From NCBI GenBank assembly GCA_023143455.1, contig JAGLHT010000021.1:1-34361 (forward strand): DNA of 34,361 nucleotides. Reading direction: 5' to 3'. Under the pieces are notes generated by a model. That model made no database searches, was not told the origin of the DNA, and saw only the letters and a program-made list of their open reading frames with translations. The translations under genes were made by a program, and so were the position numbers. Shown here in pieces: positions 17,093 to 24,938 of the stretch (positions are counted from its first letter, which is position 1; each line of letters begins with the position of its first letter). This DNA is from Desulfobacterales bacterium. Lineage in GTDB: Bacteria > Desulfobacterota > Desulfobacteria > Desulfobacterales > Desulfobacteraceae.

Positions 17093-17533
17093 CTAATTGG
17101 ATTTACATTGCTGTAAATTCCATTGATTTGCACCTTGGTATTTGCTGGTTGTTTTGATTTGATACACACTCTTTGCAATAATTCCCTGATCGTCTTCAAG
17201 CTCTACGTCAAACATTCGATCTGATACTCTCACAATTTCGGTTTTTATATTTTCAGCATATGCAATCATTTCTTTAGTCTTTACATCTTTAAATTGAATT
17301 TTTAAGGTTGTAAATTCTTCGGTGACTCCCCATGCCCAGCTATTTTCATATGACACAGTTGTATCAAATTTATTTAATGTTTGATTTTTTCCACCAGCAA
17401 TAGCATCATATCCCATTTTAACTAATTGATCAGCAATAACAGTATCCAAATCATGTTTGTCAGGTTCATACTTCATGACAAATATTTTCCCTAATTTTTC
17501 GATACTAACATCTGTAATTATTGTGGATTCCAA
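17093..17533 (-). pseudogene. Unknown, probably exported protein lacking its N-terminus
   Basis: A 146-residue frame, beta-rich in appearance (alternating hydrophobic residues, for example TTLKIQFKDVKTKEMIAYAE), has only a TTG start at 17533 and no ribosome site. In the same frame the upstream codons read VKDISCAS, looking like the end of a damaged lipoprotein signal peptide, then meet a stop. In another frame an ATG at 17585 reads MNKKCC and stops after ten codons. A deletion or frameshift that removed the hydrophobic core of a signal peptide explains this. The family is not recognised. It is likely non-functional or not exported. Confidence 0.4.
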
Positions 17534-17619
17534 AGAGGCACAACTAATATCTTTAACTTTTCCCCCGACAACATTTTTTGTTCATTCAAGTCATATTGTC
17601 TGCCGGATGAACTGCGAGG

Positions 17620-17672
17620 ATGGCTGATGTGGTGCAAACGGTAGCTTGTGACCGTTGAAGATTCGAGTCTGT
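17620..17672 (+). pseudogene. Possible degraded tRNA (His-like) remnant
   Basis: GGCTGATGTGGTGC...ACGGTAGC resembles a 5' half with D-arm, TTGTGAC an anticodon region containing GTG, and GATTCGAGTC a T-arm. The acceptor 3' half and part of the anticodon stem are missing, so it cannot fold as a complete tRNA. AACGGT and ACCGTT within it also form a 6-bp stem. It may be an old integration scar. Confidence 0.2.
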
Positions 17673-17768
17673 TTTCTTTATTATATCACCCTTTAAACCT
17701 CTATCTTAAAAACAAATATTACAAAATAAATTAATTCCATATCAGGAAATTAATTTTTAACTTTACCA

Positions 17769-17785
17769 GGCTATTGACAATAGCC
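17769..17785. promoter_or_regulatory. Palindromic operator over the ygiQ -35 box
   Basis: GGCTATTG (17769-17776) and CAATAGCC (17778-17785) form perfect 8-nt arms around one central A. The palindrome covers the TTGACA -35 box, an ideal repressor position. The cognate regulator is unknown; the MarR gene downstream of ygiQ is the nearest candidate. Confidence 0.5.
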
Positions 17786-17802
17786 CTCTTTGTTATTAAA
17801 TA
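17774..17802 (+). promoter_or_regulatory. Sigma70 promoter of ygiQ, probably giving a leaderless mRNA
   Basis: TTGACA (17774-17779) and TAAATA (17797-17802) are 17 nt apart, and the ATG follows the -10 box by only 6 nt. No Shine-Dalgarno sequence precedes the start. Confidence 0.5.
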
Positions 17803-17808
17803 TGCTTC

Positions 17809-19500
17809 ATGTTTCTTCCCACAACTAAGCAGGAATTGAAAAAACTTGGATGGAACAAGCTTGATATCATCCTTGTTACCGGCGATGCTTATATTGATTC
17901 TCCATTCATGGGTATAGCTGTAATAGGACAAGTTCTTTTAAACAAAGGCTACAAAGTTGGTATTATAGCCCAGCCTGATATGGAATCTGAAAAAGATATT
18001 ACAAGGCTTGGCAAGCCTTCTCTTTTCTGGGGCATATCAGGAGGCGCCATTGACTCGATGGTTGCAAATTACACTGCTACAAAAAAAAGAAGGAAAAAAG
18101 ATGATTATACACCGGGCGGGATTAACAATAAACGCCCTGACCGTGCAGTCATTGCCTACACAAATCTTGTAAAAAAATATTTTAAATCCAATACTACTCC
18201 TATTGTATTGGGAGGAATTGAAGCTAGTCTTCGCCGCATCAGTCATTATGATTTTTGGTCAAACAAGATTCGAAGATCAATTCTTTTTGATTCCAAAGCA
18301 GATTATCTTGTGTTTGGTATGGGTGAAAAAACCATTGTAGAACTGGCAGAAGCTCTCAGCAAAAACCTTGATGTCACAAATATAAAAGGGCTTGGATATA
18401 TTTCAAAAACAAGTATTGATAATTATATTGAAATTCCTTCCTTTGAAGAAGTGGCAATAGATAAAGAAAAGTTCATAAAAAGCTTTAATCTCTTTTATAA
18501 AAATACTGATTCAATTACAGCAAAAGGAATTGTTCAAAAACATGGCAACAGATATCTTGTACTAAACCCTGTACAGCAACCGCTTTCAACAAATGAACTT
18601 GATGCTGTTTACAACTTGGATTTCCAAAGAGAACTTCACCCGTATCACAAGAAAGATGGTGAAGCAAAAGCTCTTATAACAATAAAATTTTCAATCCCTG
18701 CCCATCGTGGATGTTATGGTCAATGCAACTTTTGTGCAATAAGTATCCATGAAGGCACAACCGTAACGTGGCGCAGTGAAGAATCAATTTTAAAAGAAGG
18801 TTTAATACTTTCAAAATTAAAGGATTTCAAAGGAATCATCCATGACATTGGTGGACCAACTGCAAACATGTATGGATTTGAATGCAAAAAAAAATTAAAA
18901 AAAGGAATATGCCAGGATAAAAGATGCCTTTTCCCAAATGTTTGTGAAAGTCTTAACCCGAACCATTCCTCCCAGGCAAACCTTCTTGAGAAACTTTTAA
19001 AAGTCAAAGGAATAAAAAAGGTCTTTATCAGTTCAGGCATCAGACATGACTTGATAATGAATGATAAAAAAAACGGGCATGCATATATTTCAAAAATTGT
19101 AGCAAATCATGTTTCAGGTCAAATGAAGCTTGCTCCTGAGCACTCTTGCGAAAATGTACTTGAACTTATGGGGAAACCGAATGTTTCATCTGTTCTTGAC
19201 TTCAGGAAAGATTTTAACAAAATTACAAAAAAAATTGAAAAAAATCAATTTTTAACTTATTACTTGATTGCAGCTCACCCTGGCTGTACCATAAAAGATA
19301 TGAAACAGCTTAAAGAATTTACAAAGAAAAAGCTTAAAATAAATCCACTCCAGGTGCAAATATTTACTCCTACGCCATCTACATATTCAACACTGATGTA
19401 TCATACCAGCATAGATCCGTTCTCAGGTTCAAAAATATTTGTGGAAAAAGATCTTAAGGGAAAAGAGAAGCAGAAAAAAATTATTATTGACGAAAACTAA
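17809..19500 (+). CDS. ygiQ: YgiQ-family radical SAM protein
   Basis: This 563-residue radical SAM/UPF0313 protein belongs to a family of unknown precise function. The N-terminus (FLPTTKQELKKLGW, then IILVTGDAYIDSPFMG) matches the YgiQ start after the extra residues found in E. coli. Conserved blocks include GIIAQPDMES, RLGKPSLFWGI, YTPGGINNKRPDRA, GGIEASLRRISHYDFW and DSKADYLVFGMGE. The radical SAM cluster is RGCYGQCNFC near residue 305, a CxxxCxxC. It is shorter than E. coli YgiQ (about 740 residues) because it lacks the long C-terminal extension. An operator-like palindrome covers its promoter and the start appears leaderless. The stop is 9 nt from the stop of the convergent MarR gene. Confidence 0.92.
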   Translation: MFLPTTKQELKKLGWNKLDIILVTGDAYIDSPFMGIAVIGQVLLNKGYKVGIIAQPDMESEKDITRLGKPSLFWGISGGAIDSMVANYTATKKRRKKDDYTPGGINNKRPDRAVIAYTNLVKKYFKSNTTPIVLGGIEASLRRISHYDFWSNKIRRSILFDSKADYLVFGMGEKTIVELAEALSKNLDVTNIKGLGYISKTSIDNYIEIPSFEEVAIDKEKFIKSFNLFYKNTDSITAKGIVQKHGNRYLVLNPVQQPLSTNELDAVYNLDFQRELHPYHKKDGEAKALITIKFSIPAHRGCYGQCNFCAISIHEGTTVTWRSEESILKEGLILSKLKDFKGIIHDIGGPTANMYGFECKKKLKKGICQDKRCLFPNVCESLNPNHSSQANLLEKLLKVKGIKKVFISSGIRHDLIMNDKKNGHAYISKIVANHVSGQMKLAPEHSCENVLELMGKPNVSSVLDFRKDFNKITKKIEKNQFLTYYLIAAHPGCTIKDMKQLKEFTKKKLKINPLQVQIFTPTPSTYSTLMYHTSIDPFSGSKIFVEKDLKGKEKQKKIIIDEN

Positions 19501-19509
19501 TAATTCTTT

Positions 19510-19992
19510 TCATGCTTCTTTAATTGCTTTATCGCAGAATCTTTCTATTGACTCAAGCATGACTTCCATACTATCAAGTGTTTTGTTGTCTGCCTGTTTT
19601 AGAGCATCGACAAGCTCAGGGAAGACCTTTGCATGAAAAGCATCATGTGCTTCAAAGGCTATATTCCCAACATCGGACAGCTTTAAGAAAACCTGTTTTT
19701 CAGAATTCATATCTTTCATTCTAATTATTAAATTTTTCTTCTCAAGCTTTTGAATAAGTTGTGAGACTGCACCCTTTGTAACCCCCTGAAGATCTGCAAG
19801 TTTTGTTACGCTTATGCCAGAATTGTGACCAATGGCTTCAATAGTATGGATTTCAGAACCATAAAGAAGGTGATCTGTTCCATAATATCTTGGTTTTTTC
19901 TCAAGCTTGTTCATCTTATTTAAAACCCTATGAAAAATCGTGGTAAATCGCCTTATAAATTGTAACACCAATGCTTGTTCATGTTTATCCAT
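19510..19992 (-). CDS. MarR-family transcriptional regulator
   Basis: This 160-residue winged-helix protein has the MarR core: EIHTIEAIGHN, then the recognition region LADLQGVTKGAVSQLIQKLEKKNLI, and the wing MKDMNSEKQVFLKLSDVG. Long N- and C-terminal helices form the usual dimer interface. The start is ATG 19992: a TTG at 20028 extends the frame, but it is itself the TTGACA -35 box of a good promoter whose -10 ends 7 nt before the ATG. It is convergent with ygiQ. Targets are unknown; its own promoter and the palindrome at ygiQ are candidates. MarR proteins commonly respond to phenolics or oxidants. Confidence 0.88.
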   Translation of the reverse strand: MDKHEQALVLQFIRRFTTIFHRVLNKMNKLEKKPRYYGTDHLLYGSEIHTIEAIGHNSGISVTKLADLQGVTKGAVSQLIQKLEKKNLIIRMKDMNSEKQVFLKLSDVGNIAFEAHDAFHAKVFPELVDALKQADNKTLDSMEVMLESIERFCDKAIKEA

Positions 19993-19999
19993 AAATAAT

Positions 20000-20028
20000 T
20001 TTATATAGTAGCTAAACAATTTTGTCAA
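20000..20028 (-). promoter_or_regulatory. Sigma70 promoter of marR, probably leaderless
   Basis: TTGACA (20023-20028) and TATAAA (20000-20005) lie 17 nt apart on the minus strand, close to consensus. Only 7 nt separate the -10 box from ATG 19992 and no ribosome site is present. Confidence 0.6.
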
Positions 20029-20305
20029 TTATCATAACAATATTTAATTAAATGAATCTGCTGATGTATCCTGGCCTTAAACATTATCGCCAGCAAAATC
20101 AATCAGGGAAAATAGATTTTACAATTTGTCCAAATAAGCAACCGCTTTTATCAAATTGTCAAAACAGTTCTCTACAAATTCGACGAATTTGAATCGATAG
20201 ATGGTTTTTGTCCTCTATTTTTTCAACTCCTGTAAATTCAGCCTTGGCAATATGAGAGTGGATGTCATCAACCAGACCACCAGATATCATTTTCAAACTG
20301 AATAG

Positions 20306-21109
20306 TTACAATGAAACCTGCCTGAATTCATCCATGGATCGCCCCCTGATTGCTTCAGCTATTTCAAATACATAATCATAAATATGAAGCCCTTTGGATG
20401 AGGCGATAATCTCTCCGTTTTCAACTCCAATTTGAGCTGCGCAATACTGTTTCATCATTTCAATGGCTGCAAGATTTGCAGGGAAACCACCATAAAGGTC
20501 CCAGGACCTGAAATAGGGAAAAAAATGAAGTTTTCCATCTTGAATCCGGGTATCAATATGCCTAAGGCATGGCGGATCAATTAAAACCATATCAGATGGT
20601 TGACCTACCTGAAGAATCATCTGGTTATTTCTATACCCTTTATTTTTGTAAGTCCAGATCATCAATTCCATCTGATTCACATAATAATTACCATTTTCTT
20701 GAATAATAATATTTGAATCTTCCCAGATTTCCTTTTCCTGAATCAGAATCTCAGTTAACTTTTTATAATCAGCCGGCAAATAATCAAGATTACATTTACA
20801 TATTCTCTGTCCGTAAGTATAAGACTCACCTTCTTTTTCTTCACCAGTCATCAAATATGGCAGATAACTATCAAGATAGTCTTCATCCACAGGATCAGGA
20901 AAGCCTAAGACCGGATTTACTTTTGGAATCAGAGGAATGCTTGAAGGATGCGTAATATGAATGGTCATAAAATCAAATTCAAGTCGTTTCTGACCCTCAA
21001 ACGAACCACGGTTAATGGTAAATGACCGACCCTCTTCAACACATTTGTAAAGAGTTTGAAACCATGCATCTGACAGGTTTGTAGCTTTAATAAAAAGAGG
21101 TTGCAACAT
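20306..21109 (-). CDS. Thymidylate synthase-like protein (divergent, archaeal-like ThyA)
   Basis: This 267-residue protein has the ThyA active-site layout: IDPPCLRHIDTRI with the nucleophilic cysteine in the PPC context, then FFPYFRSWDLYGGFPANLAAIE, matching the RSxDxxxGxPxN substrate-binding block, and GLHIYDYVFEIAE near the end. The N-terminal half is unlike bacterial ThyA, which fits the divergent archaeal-type family. It would methylate dUMP to dTMP using methylenetetrahydrofolate; activity on another pyrimidine nucleotide (as in dCMP hydroxymethylases of the same fold) is possible. I chose ATG 21109 because AGGAG lies 6 nt upstream; ATG 21130 has no site. It stands alone, without a dihydrofolate reductase gene nearby. 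Confidence 0.75.
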   Translation of the reverse strand: MLQPLFIKATNLSDAWFQTLYKCVEEGRSFTINRGSFEGQKRLEFDFMTIHITHPSSIPLIPKVNPVLGFPDPVDEDYLDSYLPYLMTGEEKEGESYTYGQRICKCNLDYLPADYKKLTEILIQEKEIWEDSNIIIQENGNYYVNQMELMIWTYKNKGYRNNQMILQVGQPSDMVLIDPPCLRHIDTRIQDGKLHFFPYFRSWDLYGGFPANLAAIEMMKQYCAAQIGVENGEIIASSKGLHIYDYVFEIAEAIRGRSMDEFRQVSL

Positions 21110-21322
21110 GCTTTCTCCTGAATTTTTCATTCATCATTCATCGAATCAATAGCAGACCAATAGCACGCTATCTAAAAATAATTATCACAACCAGTGGGTG
21201 TTGTACATATGAAAAATAAATTGGTGGGTTGTTTTACTTTAACTCATATCTCATTAGTAATATTCGAAAAGGGAGGTGCTCAAATTCTTTAACTTCTCCT
21301 TCAATAAATCCTTCCTACCATG

Positions 21323-22192
21323 TTATTGATCAGGTTCCAAATGAATCATTACATCAATTATTTTTCGGTTACCTCTAATTAGATCATTTTTTACTTCCTC
21401 GGAAATCAAATGCCCTTTTGACACTGTTAAATTACCATCTACTTCTAAATGTAAATCTATATAAACAGAACTGCCAAGCTTCCTGGTCCTTATCTTATGA
21501 CATCCATTTACATCAGCATTACTATTTATAATTTTATAAATATTTTCGATCTCCTCATTTGATATACCAGTATCAATTAACTCATTTATGTTGCTAATAA
21601 CAATACTAAACGATAATTTTAAAATAAAAGCCGATACAATTAGCGCACCAATATGATCTAAAAATAATAATTTAGGATTAATTAAAGAAGCTGCAACAGC
21701 AATTAAAACTGGTATTGAAGACAATGCATCAGTTCGATGGTGCCAGGCATTAGCTTTGACTGAGGATGAATTTGTTTTTACTCCAATCTGATATGTTTTT
21801 CTAAATAAAATTTCTTTAAATAAAATTGAAATAATTGGAGCAATTAATGTATAGATTGTTAATTTTTCATCATGAATCTCATTGACAGTAGTAATTGCAT
21901 GATAACCAATTCCACATGCAGCTAAGAACAAAATAAATCCAATCAAGATAGTTATAAAAGATTCAATCTTCTGATGACCATATGGATGATCACTATCAGG
22001 TGGTGCAGTCCAATACTTTACGCCAAATAATATTAAAAAATCTGTAAAAGTATCAGACAAACTATGGACAGCATCAGCAATCACGGCCTGGCTGTTTCCT
22101 AAAAATCCTAATATAAACTTAATAATAGATAAGAAAATATTTACCCATAATCCCCACAGGGTAATTTTCTTTATTTCACTCTTATTTTTCAT
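21323..22192 (-). CDS. Cation diffusion facilitator (FieF/CzcD-like) metal efflux transporter
   Basis: This 289-residue protein has about six transmembrane segments and a cytoplasmic C-terminal domain of about 80 residues. Metal-site motifs are ADAVHSLSDTFTD in the second helix and WHHRTDALSS in the fifth, matching the D/H pattern of zinc or iron exporters. DHPYGHQKIES is the conserved loop. The C-terminal part (VNGCHKIRTRKLGSSVYIDLHLEVDG) is the typical metal-sensing ferredoxin-like domain. It should expel Zn, Fe or similar divalent ions by proton antiport. The start lacks a ribosome site, and an extended -10 box (TGTTAGAAT) ends 6 nt before the ATG. It is divergent from the cytochrome gene. 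Confidence 0.9.
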   Translation of the reverse strand: MKNKSEIKKITLWGLWVNIFLSIIKFILGFLGNSQAVIADAVHSLSDTFTDFLILFGVKYWTAPPDSDHPYGHQKIESFITILIGFILFLAACGIGYHAITTVNEIHDEKLTIYTLIAPIISILFKEILFRKTYQIGVKTNSSSVKANAWHHRTDALSSIPVLIAVAASLINPKLLFLDHIGALIVSAFILKLSFSIVISNINELIDTGISNEEIENIYKIINSNADVNGCHKIRTRKLGSSVYIDLHLEVDGNLTVSKGHLISEEVKNDLIRGNRKIIDVMIHLEPDQ

Positions 22193-22198
22193 AAGTCT

Positions 22199-22207
22199 AT
22201 TCTAACA
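22199..22207 (-). promoter_or_regulatory. Extended -10 promoter of CDF gene, probably leaderless
   Basis: TGTTAGAAT on the minus strand is an extended -10 element (TGnTAGAAT). No good -35 is seen at 17 nt, as is common for extended -10 promoters. The ATG follows after 6 nt. Confidence 0.4.
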
Positions 22208-22346
22208 GAAAGTTGCCAAAATTTCTTCAAGTAAAATTATATATTCGCAAATATTCAGTTAAAAATACTACAACTTGAAACCACCAAAAAAATCTGCTAT
22301 TCATCATAATATTAAATTACTATATAATCAAAACAGGAGATATATA

Positions 22347-22928
22347 ATGGGTATCAAGCCAAATATTGTAAAATATTTTTTCATCTTTTCTTTATCATTA
22401 GTTTTCATGATCAGTTCTTGCTCAAAACCATCGGAAGATAAAAAACTGCCTTCCAAGCAGATTTCTGAAACAACTCAGGCAGAAAAAACTATAGTTGAAA
22501 CTTCTGCGCCAGAAGTCCCAAAACCAGTTACACCGAAACCTATGAAGCAATCGAGCTTAGCAGATGTTATCACCATGGAAAACCCTGCTTATGCAAAACA
22601 TAAAAAAAGTATTGTTTTATTTACTCACAAAAAACATGTGGAAGACTATGAAATTGGCTGTGGGAAATGCCATCATGATAAAAATGGTACGCCTTTAAAT
22701 GATTTAAAGCCAAATGATAAAGTTGAAAACTGTATTTCATGTCATGTTAAACTTGGACAGGCTCCAATGCCAAAAGATAAAAAGAAACTTTCCCAAAAGG
22801 AAAAGTTGGAATATCATGCCGAAGCAATTCATGGAAATTGCATTGTTTGTCATAAAGAGCATAATAAGAAAAATAATACAAAAGCCGCGCCGTCAAGCTG
22901 CAGTAAATGTCATCTGAAAGGGGAATAA
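22347..22928 (+). CDS. Lipoprotein tetraheme cytochrome c3-family protein
   Basis: This 193-residue exported cytochrome has a signal peptide (KYFFIFSLSLVFMIS) ending in a lipobox ISSC, then a Pro/Lys-rich linker to about residue 85 and a class III cytochrome domain. Four heme-binding motifs are seen: CGKCHH, CISCH, CIVCH and CSKCH, plus the distal histidines FTHKKH and EYHAEAIH. It should be lipid-anchored on the periplasmic side and carry low-potential electrons. ATG 22347 has AGGAGA 6 nt upstream; an in-frame ATG or alternative start further upstream would place the signal peptide internally. A TATAAT at 22323-22328 may be the -10 box. It is followed after 2 nt by the EFR1 gene, so the two are co-transcribed. 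Confidence 0.9.
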   Translation: MGIKPNIVKYFFIFSLSLVFMISSCSKPSEDKKLPSKQISETTQAEKTIVETSAPEVPKPVTPKPMKQSSLADVITMENPAYAKHKKSIVLFTHKKHVEDYEIGCGKCHHDKNGTPLNDLKPNDKVENCISCHVKLGQAPMPKDKKKLSQKEKLEYHAEAIHGNCIVCHKEHNKKNNTKAAPSSCSKCHLKGE

Positions 22929-22930
22929 TT

Positions 22931-23731
22931 ATGAATATAAAAACTGTAAAACTTATCTATTTTTCACCCACAAGAACTTCTAAAAAAATAGTTGAGGGTA
23001 TTGCCCATGGTATGAATATCAAGAATATTGAACATATTGACTTAACTTTACCATGTAAGGATACTGAAAAAATTAAATTTTCAAATGATGATTTTGTTAT
23101 CTTTGGAATGCCGGTTTATAGGGGAAGAATCCCTGCCCTGGCTGCTGCACGATTAGAAAAATTTAAAGGAGGAGAAACATTAGCTGCAATTGTTGTTGTT
23201 TATGGGAACAGAGCGTATGAAGATGCTCTTTTAGAATTAAAGAACATTGCTGTTGAGTCTGGTTTTAAACCTGTCGCTGCAGGAGCTTTTATCGGTGAGC
23301 ACTCATTTTCTAAAAAAGAGCTTCCCATTGCTGGGGGACGACCTGATAAAAAAGATATTGCAGAGACAGAAGCATTCGGGAAAAGTATTTTAGATAAGAT
23401 ACAAAAAAATAAAAACATTGATGCTATCAAACAAATAGATGTCCCGGGGAACTTCCCTTATAAACAAGGAGTGGCACCATCAAAAGCTGCTGCATCCACG
23501 GACAATGAAGTCTGCACCATGTGTGAAACCTGTGCCACAGTCTGCCCTACAGAGGCTATCACTTATGAGGATGAAGTAATTACAGATAATGACAAGTGCA
23601 TATTATGCTGTGCCTGTTTAAGAATCTGTCCAACTGAAGCAAGAGAATTGATAGTTCCACCAATTCTTGAAAAAATAAAATGGCTCTCTGAGAATTGCAA
23701 AGAACCAAAAAAAGCCGAATTATTTATTTAG
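22931..23731 (+). CDS. EFR1-type flavodoxin/ferredoxin fusion protein
   Basis: This 266-residue cytoplasmic protein joins a flavodoxin-like domain (residues about 1-170, with the FMN phosphate loop YFSPTRTSKKI and GMPVYRGRIP) to a two-cluster ferredoxin domain. The cluster motifs are CTMCETCATVCP and CILCCACLRICP, each ligating one [4Fe-4S]. Such EFR1 proteins are common in anaerobes, but their partners are mostly unknown. ATG 22931 has AAAGGGGA upstream and lies 2 nt after the cytochrome stop. Its stop overlaps the stop of the convergent M24 peptidase gene, sharing TTAG. Coupling with a periplasmic cytochrome suggests a shared redox role, although they sit on opposite sides of the membrane and would need a membrane link. 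Confidence 0.88.
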   Translation: MNIKTVKLIYFSPTRTSKKIVEGIAHGMNIKNIEHIDLTLPCKDTEKIKFSNDDFVIFGMPVYRGRIPALAAARLEKFKGGETLAAIVVVYGNRAYEDALLELKNIAVESGFKPVAAGAFIGEHSFSKKELPIAGGRPDKKDIAETEAFGKSILDKIQKNKNIDAIKQIDVPGNFPYKQGVAPSKAAASTDNEVCTMCETCATVCPTEAITYEDEVITDNDKCILCCACLRICPTEARELIVPPILEKIKWLSENCKEPKKAELFI

Positions 23732-24936
23732 ATTATTGTAATACCATCAGGAAAACTTGCAAAGGGTTCTAATCCATTTTCTGTCACAAGGTGTGTGTTC
23801 TCTATTCCAACCACACCTTGCCCTGGAAAAACCAGTTTAGGTTCAATTGCAATAACCATATTTTTTTCAAGAGCTAGTTTTTGTCCCTGGGCAATAAACG
23901 GAAATTCATCAAGCTCAAGACCAATACCATGTCCTGTAAATTTAACTCGTGGGGTGCCGAATCCCAAGAAGTTATCTTTGTAACCCGCGTTTTCTGCATG
24001 CCTTAACATTGCAAAATATATATCTTCACTAGGGGTTCCAGGAACTGCCATTTTTCTTGCAATTTCCTGATTTTCAAGCATTATTTCATGAGCTTTTAGT
24101 AATTCATCTGAAAGTGTTCCAATGGAAAAAATCCTTGTGTTATCAATAATATAACCATCAAAACCAAAGGCATAATCAATAAAAACCGGTTCATTTTTTT
24201 CTATTTTTTTAAACCCTGCGCCCTGAGCAGATGCGGCACAGGTTCCAGTACCACCAGTTGCTGATGCAATATGACTTGGTAAGGAAGCAGAAGAACCAGA
24301 CATAAAATGACCAAACAAAAGCTCACCTGACCACATGCGCATTCTTATAAAACCCTGATGCCCCAGCGACCTTGCATATCCTTCAACTAATCCTGCTACT
24401 TCAATCTCTTTTACACCTTCCTCAATATACTCCGAGGTTTTTTCCATCATCATGTCCCATTTTTCAGCACAAACTCTGATTTTATTTATCTCATACTCTG
24501 ATTTAACAGCTCTTGTGAGCCTAATATCAACTGAGACATCAACAAATTCAGCTTTTGGGAAAATTTGTTGATAAATCTTTAACTGATTTACAGGCAGAAC
24601 GTCAAACTCAACACCTATAGTTAAAGGGGATTCAGGAATTTTATAGCCATGATCTTTTAAAGTTTTACTGATATGTTTTGGGCTTTTTAAAACAATAATA
24701 GAATCCAACGCGGATTCCTGTTTTGCTCTTGCAAAATCTTTGAATACCATTAAAAGAGGGGCACCTTCAACAGGAATATAAAGCCATCCCTGCTGAATAG
24801 TTCCTGAAAAATAAAAAAGGTCTGTTTTATAACTTATTAAAGCTGCACTAACTTCTTTTTTTTTTAGCGCTTGCTGAAACTTATCTATCCTTTTATAAAG
24901 CTCTTTTCTTGGGGTGCTTAATTTAAAATCTTTCAT
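23728..24936 (-). CDS. M24-family metallopeptidase (Xaa-Pro aminopeptidase-like)
   Basis: This 402-residue protein has a creatinase-like N-terminal domain (about 1-165) and a pita-bread M24 domain. Metal ligands are visible: aspartates in VFIDYAFGFDG and IIDNTRIF, histidine in GHGIGLELDEFP, and glutamates in IAIEPKLVFPG and GIENTHLV. This supports a two-metal hydrolase removing N-terminal residues before proline or cleaving a related amide. It starts 2 nt after the hbd stop, so it is the last gene of the TetR-icmF-thiolase-hbd operon. A peptidase here could feed branched-chain amino acids into the pathway, or may act on a non-peptide C-N bond; both are inference. Confidence 0.88.
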   Translation of the reverse strand: MKDFKLSTPRKELYKRIDKFQQALKKKEVSAALISYKTDLFYFSGTIQQGWLYIPVEGAPLLMVFKDFARAKQESALDSIIVLKSPKHISKTLKDHGYKIPESPLTIGVEFDVLPVNQLKIYQQIFPKAEFVDVSVDIRLTRAVKSEYEINKIRVCAEKWDMMMEKTSEYIEEGVKEIEVAGLVEGYARSLGHQGFIRMRMWSGELLFGHFMSGSSASLPSHIASATGGTGTCAASAQGAGFKKIEKNEPVFIDYAFGFDGYIIDNTRIFSIGTLSDELLKAHEIMLENQEIARKMAVPGTPSEDIYFAMLRHAENAGYKDNFLGFGTPRVKFTGHGIGLELDEFPFIAQGQKLALEKNMVIAIEPKLVFPGQGVVGIENTHLVTENGLEPFASFPDGITII

Positions 24937-24938
24937 AT

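Noticed and set aside
19992..20028. TTG 20028 as the marR start
   Set aside because: That TTG is the -35 box of a near-consensus promoter whose -10 lies before ATG 19992.
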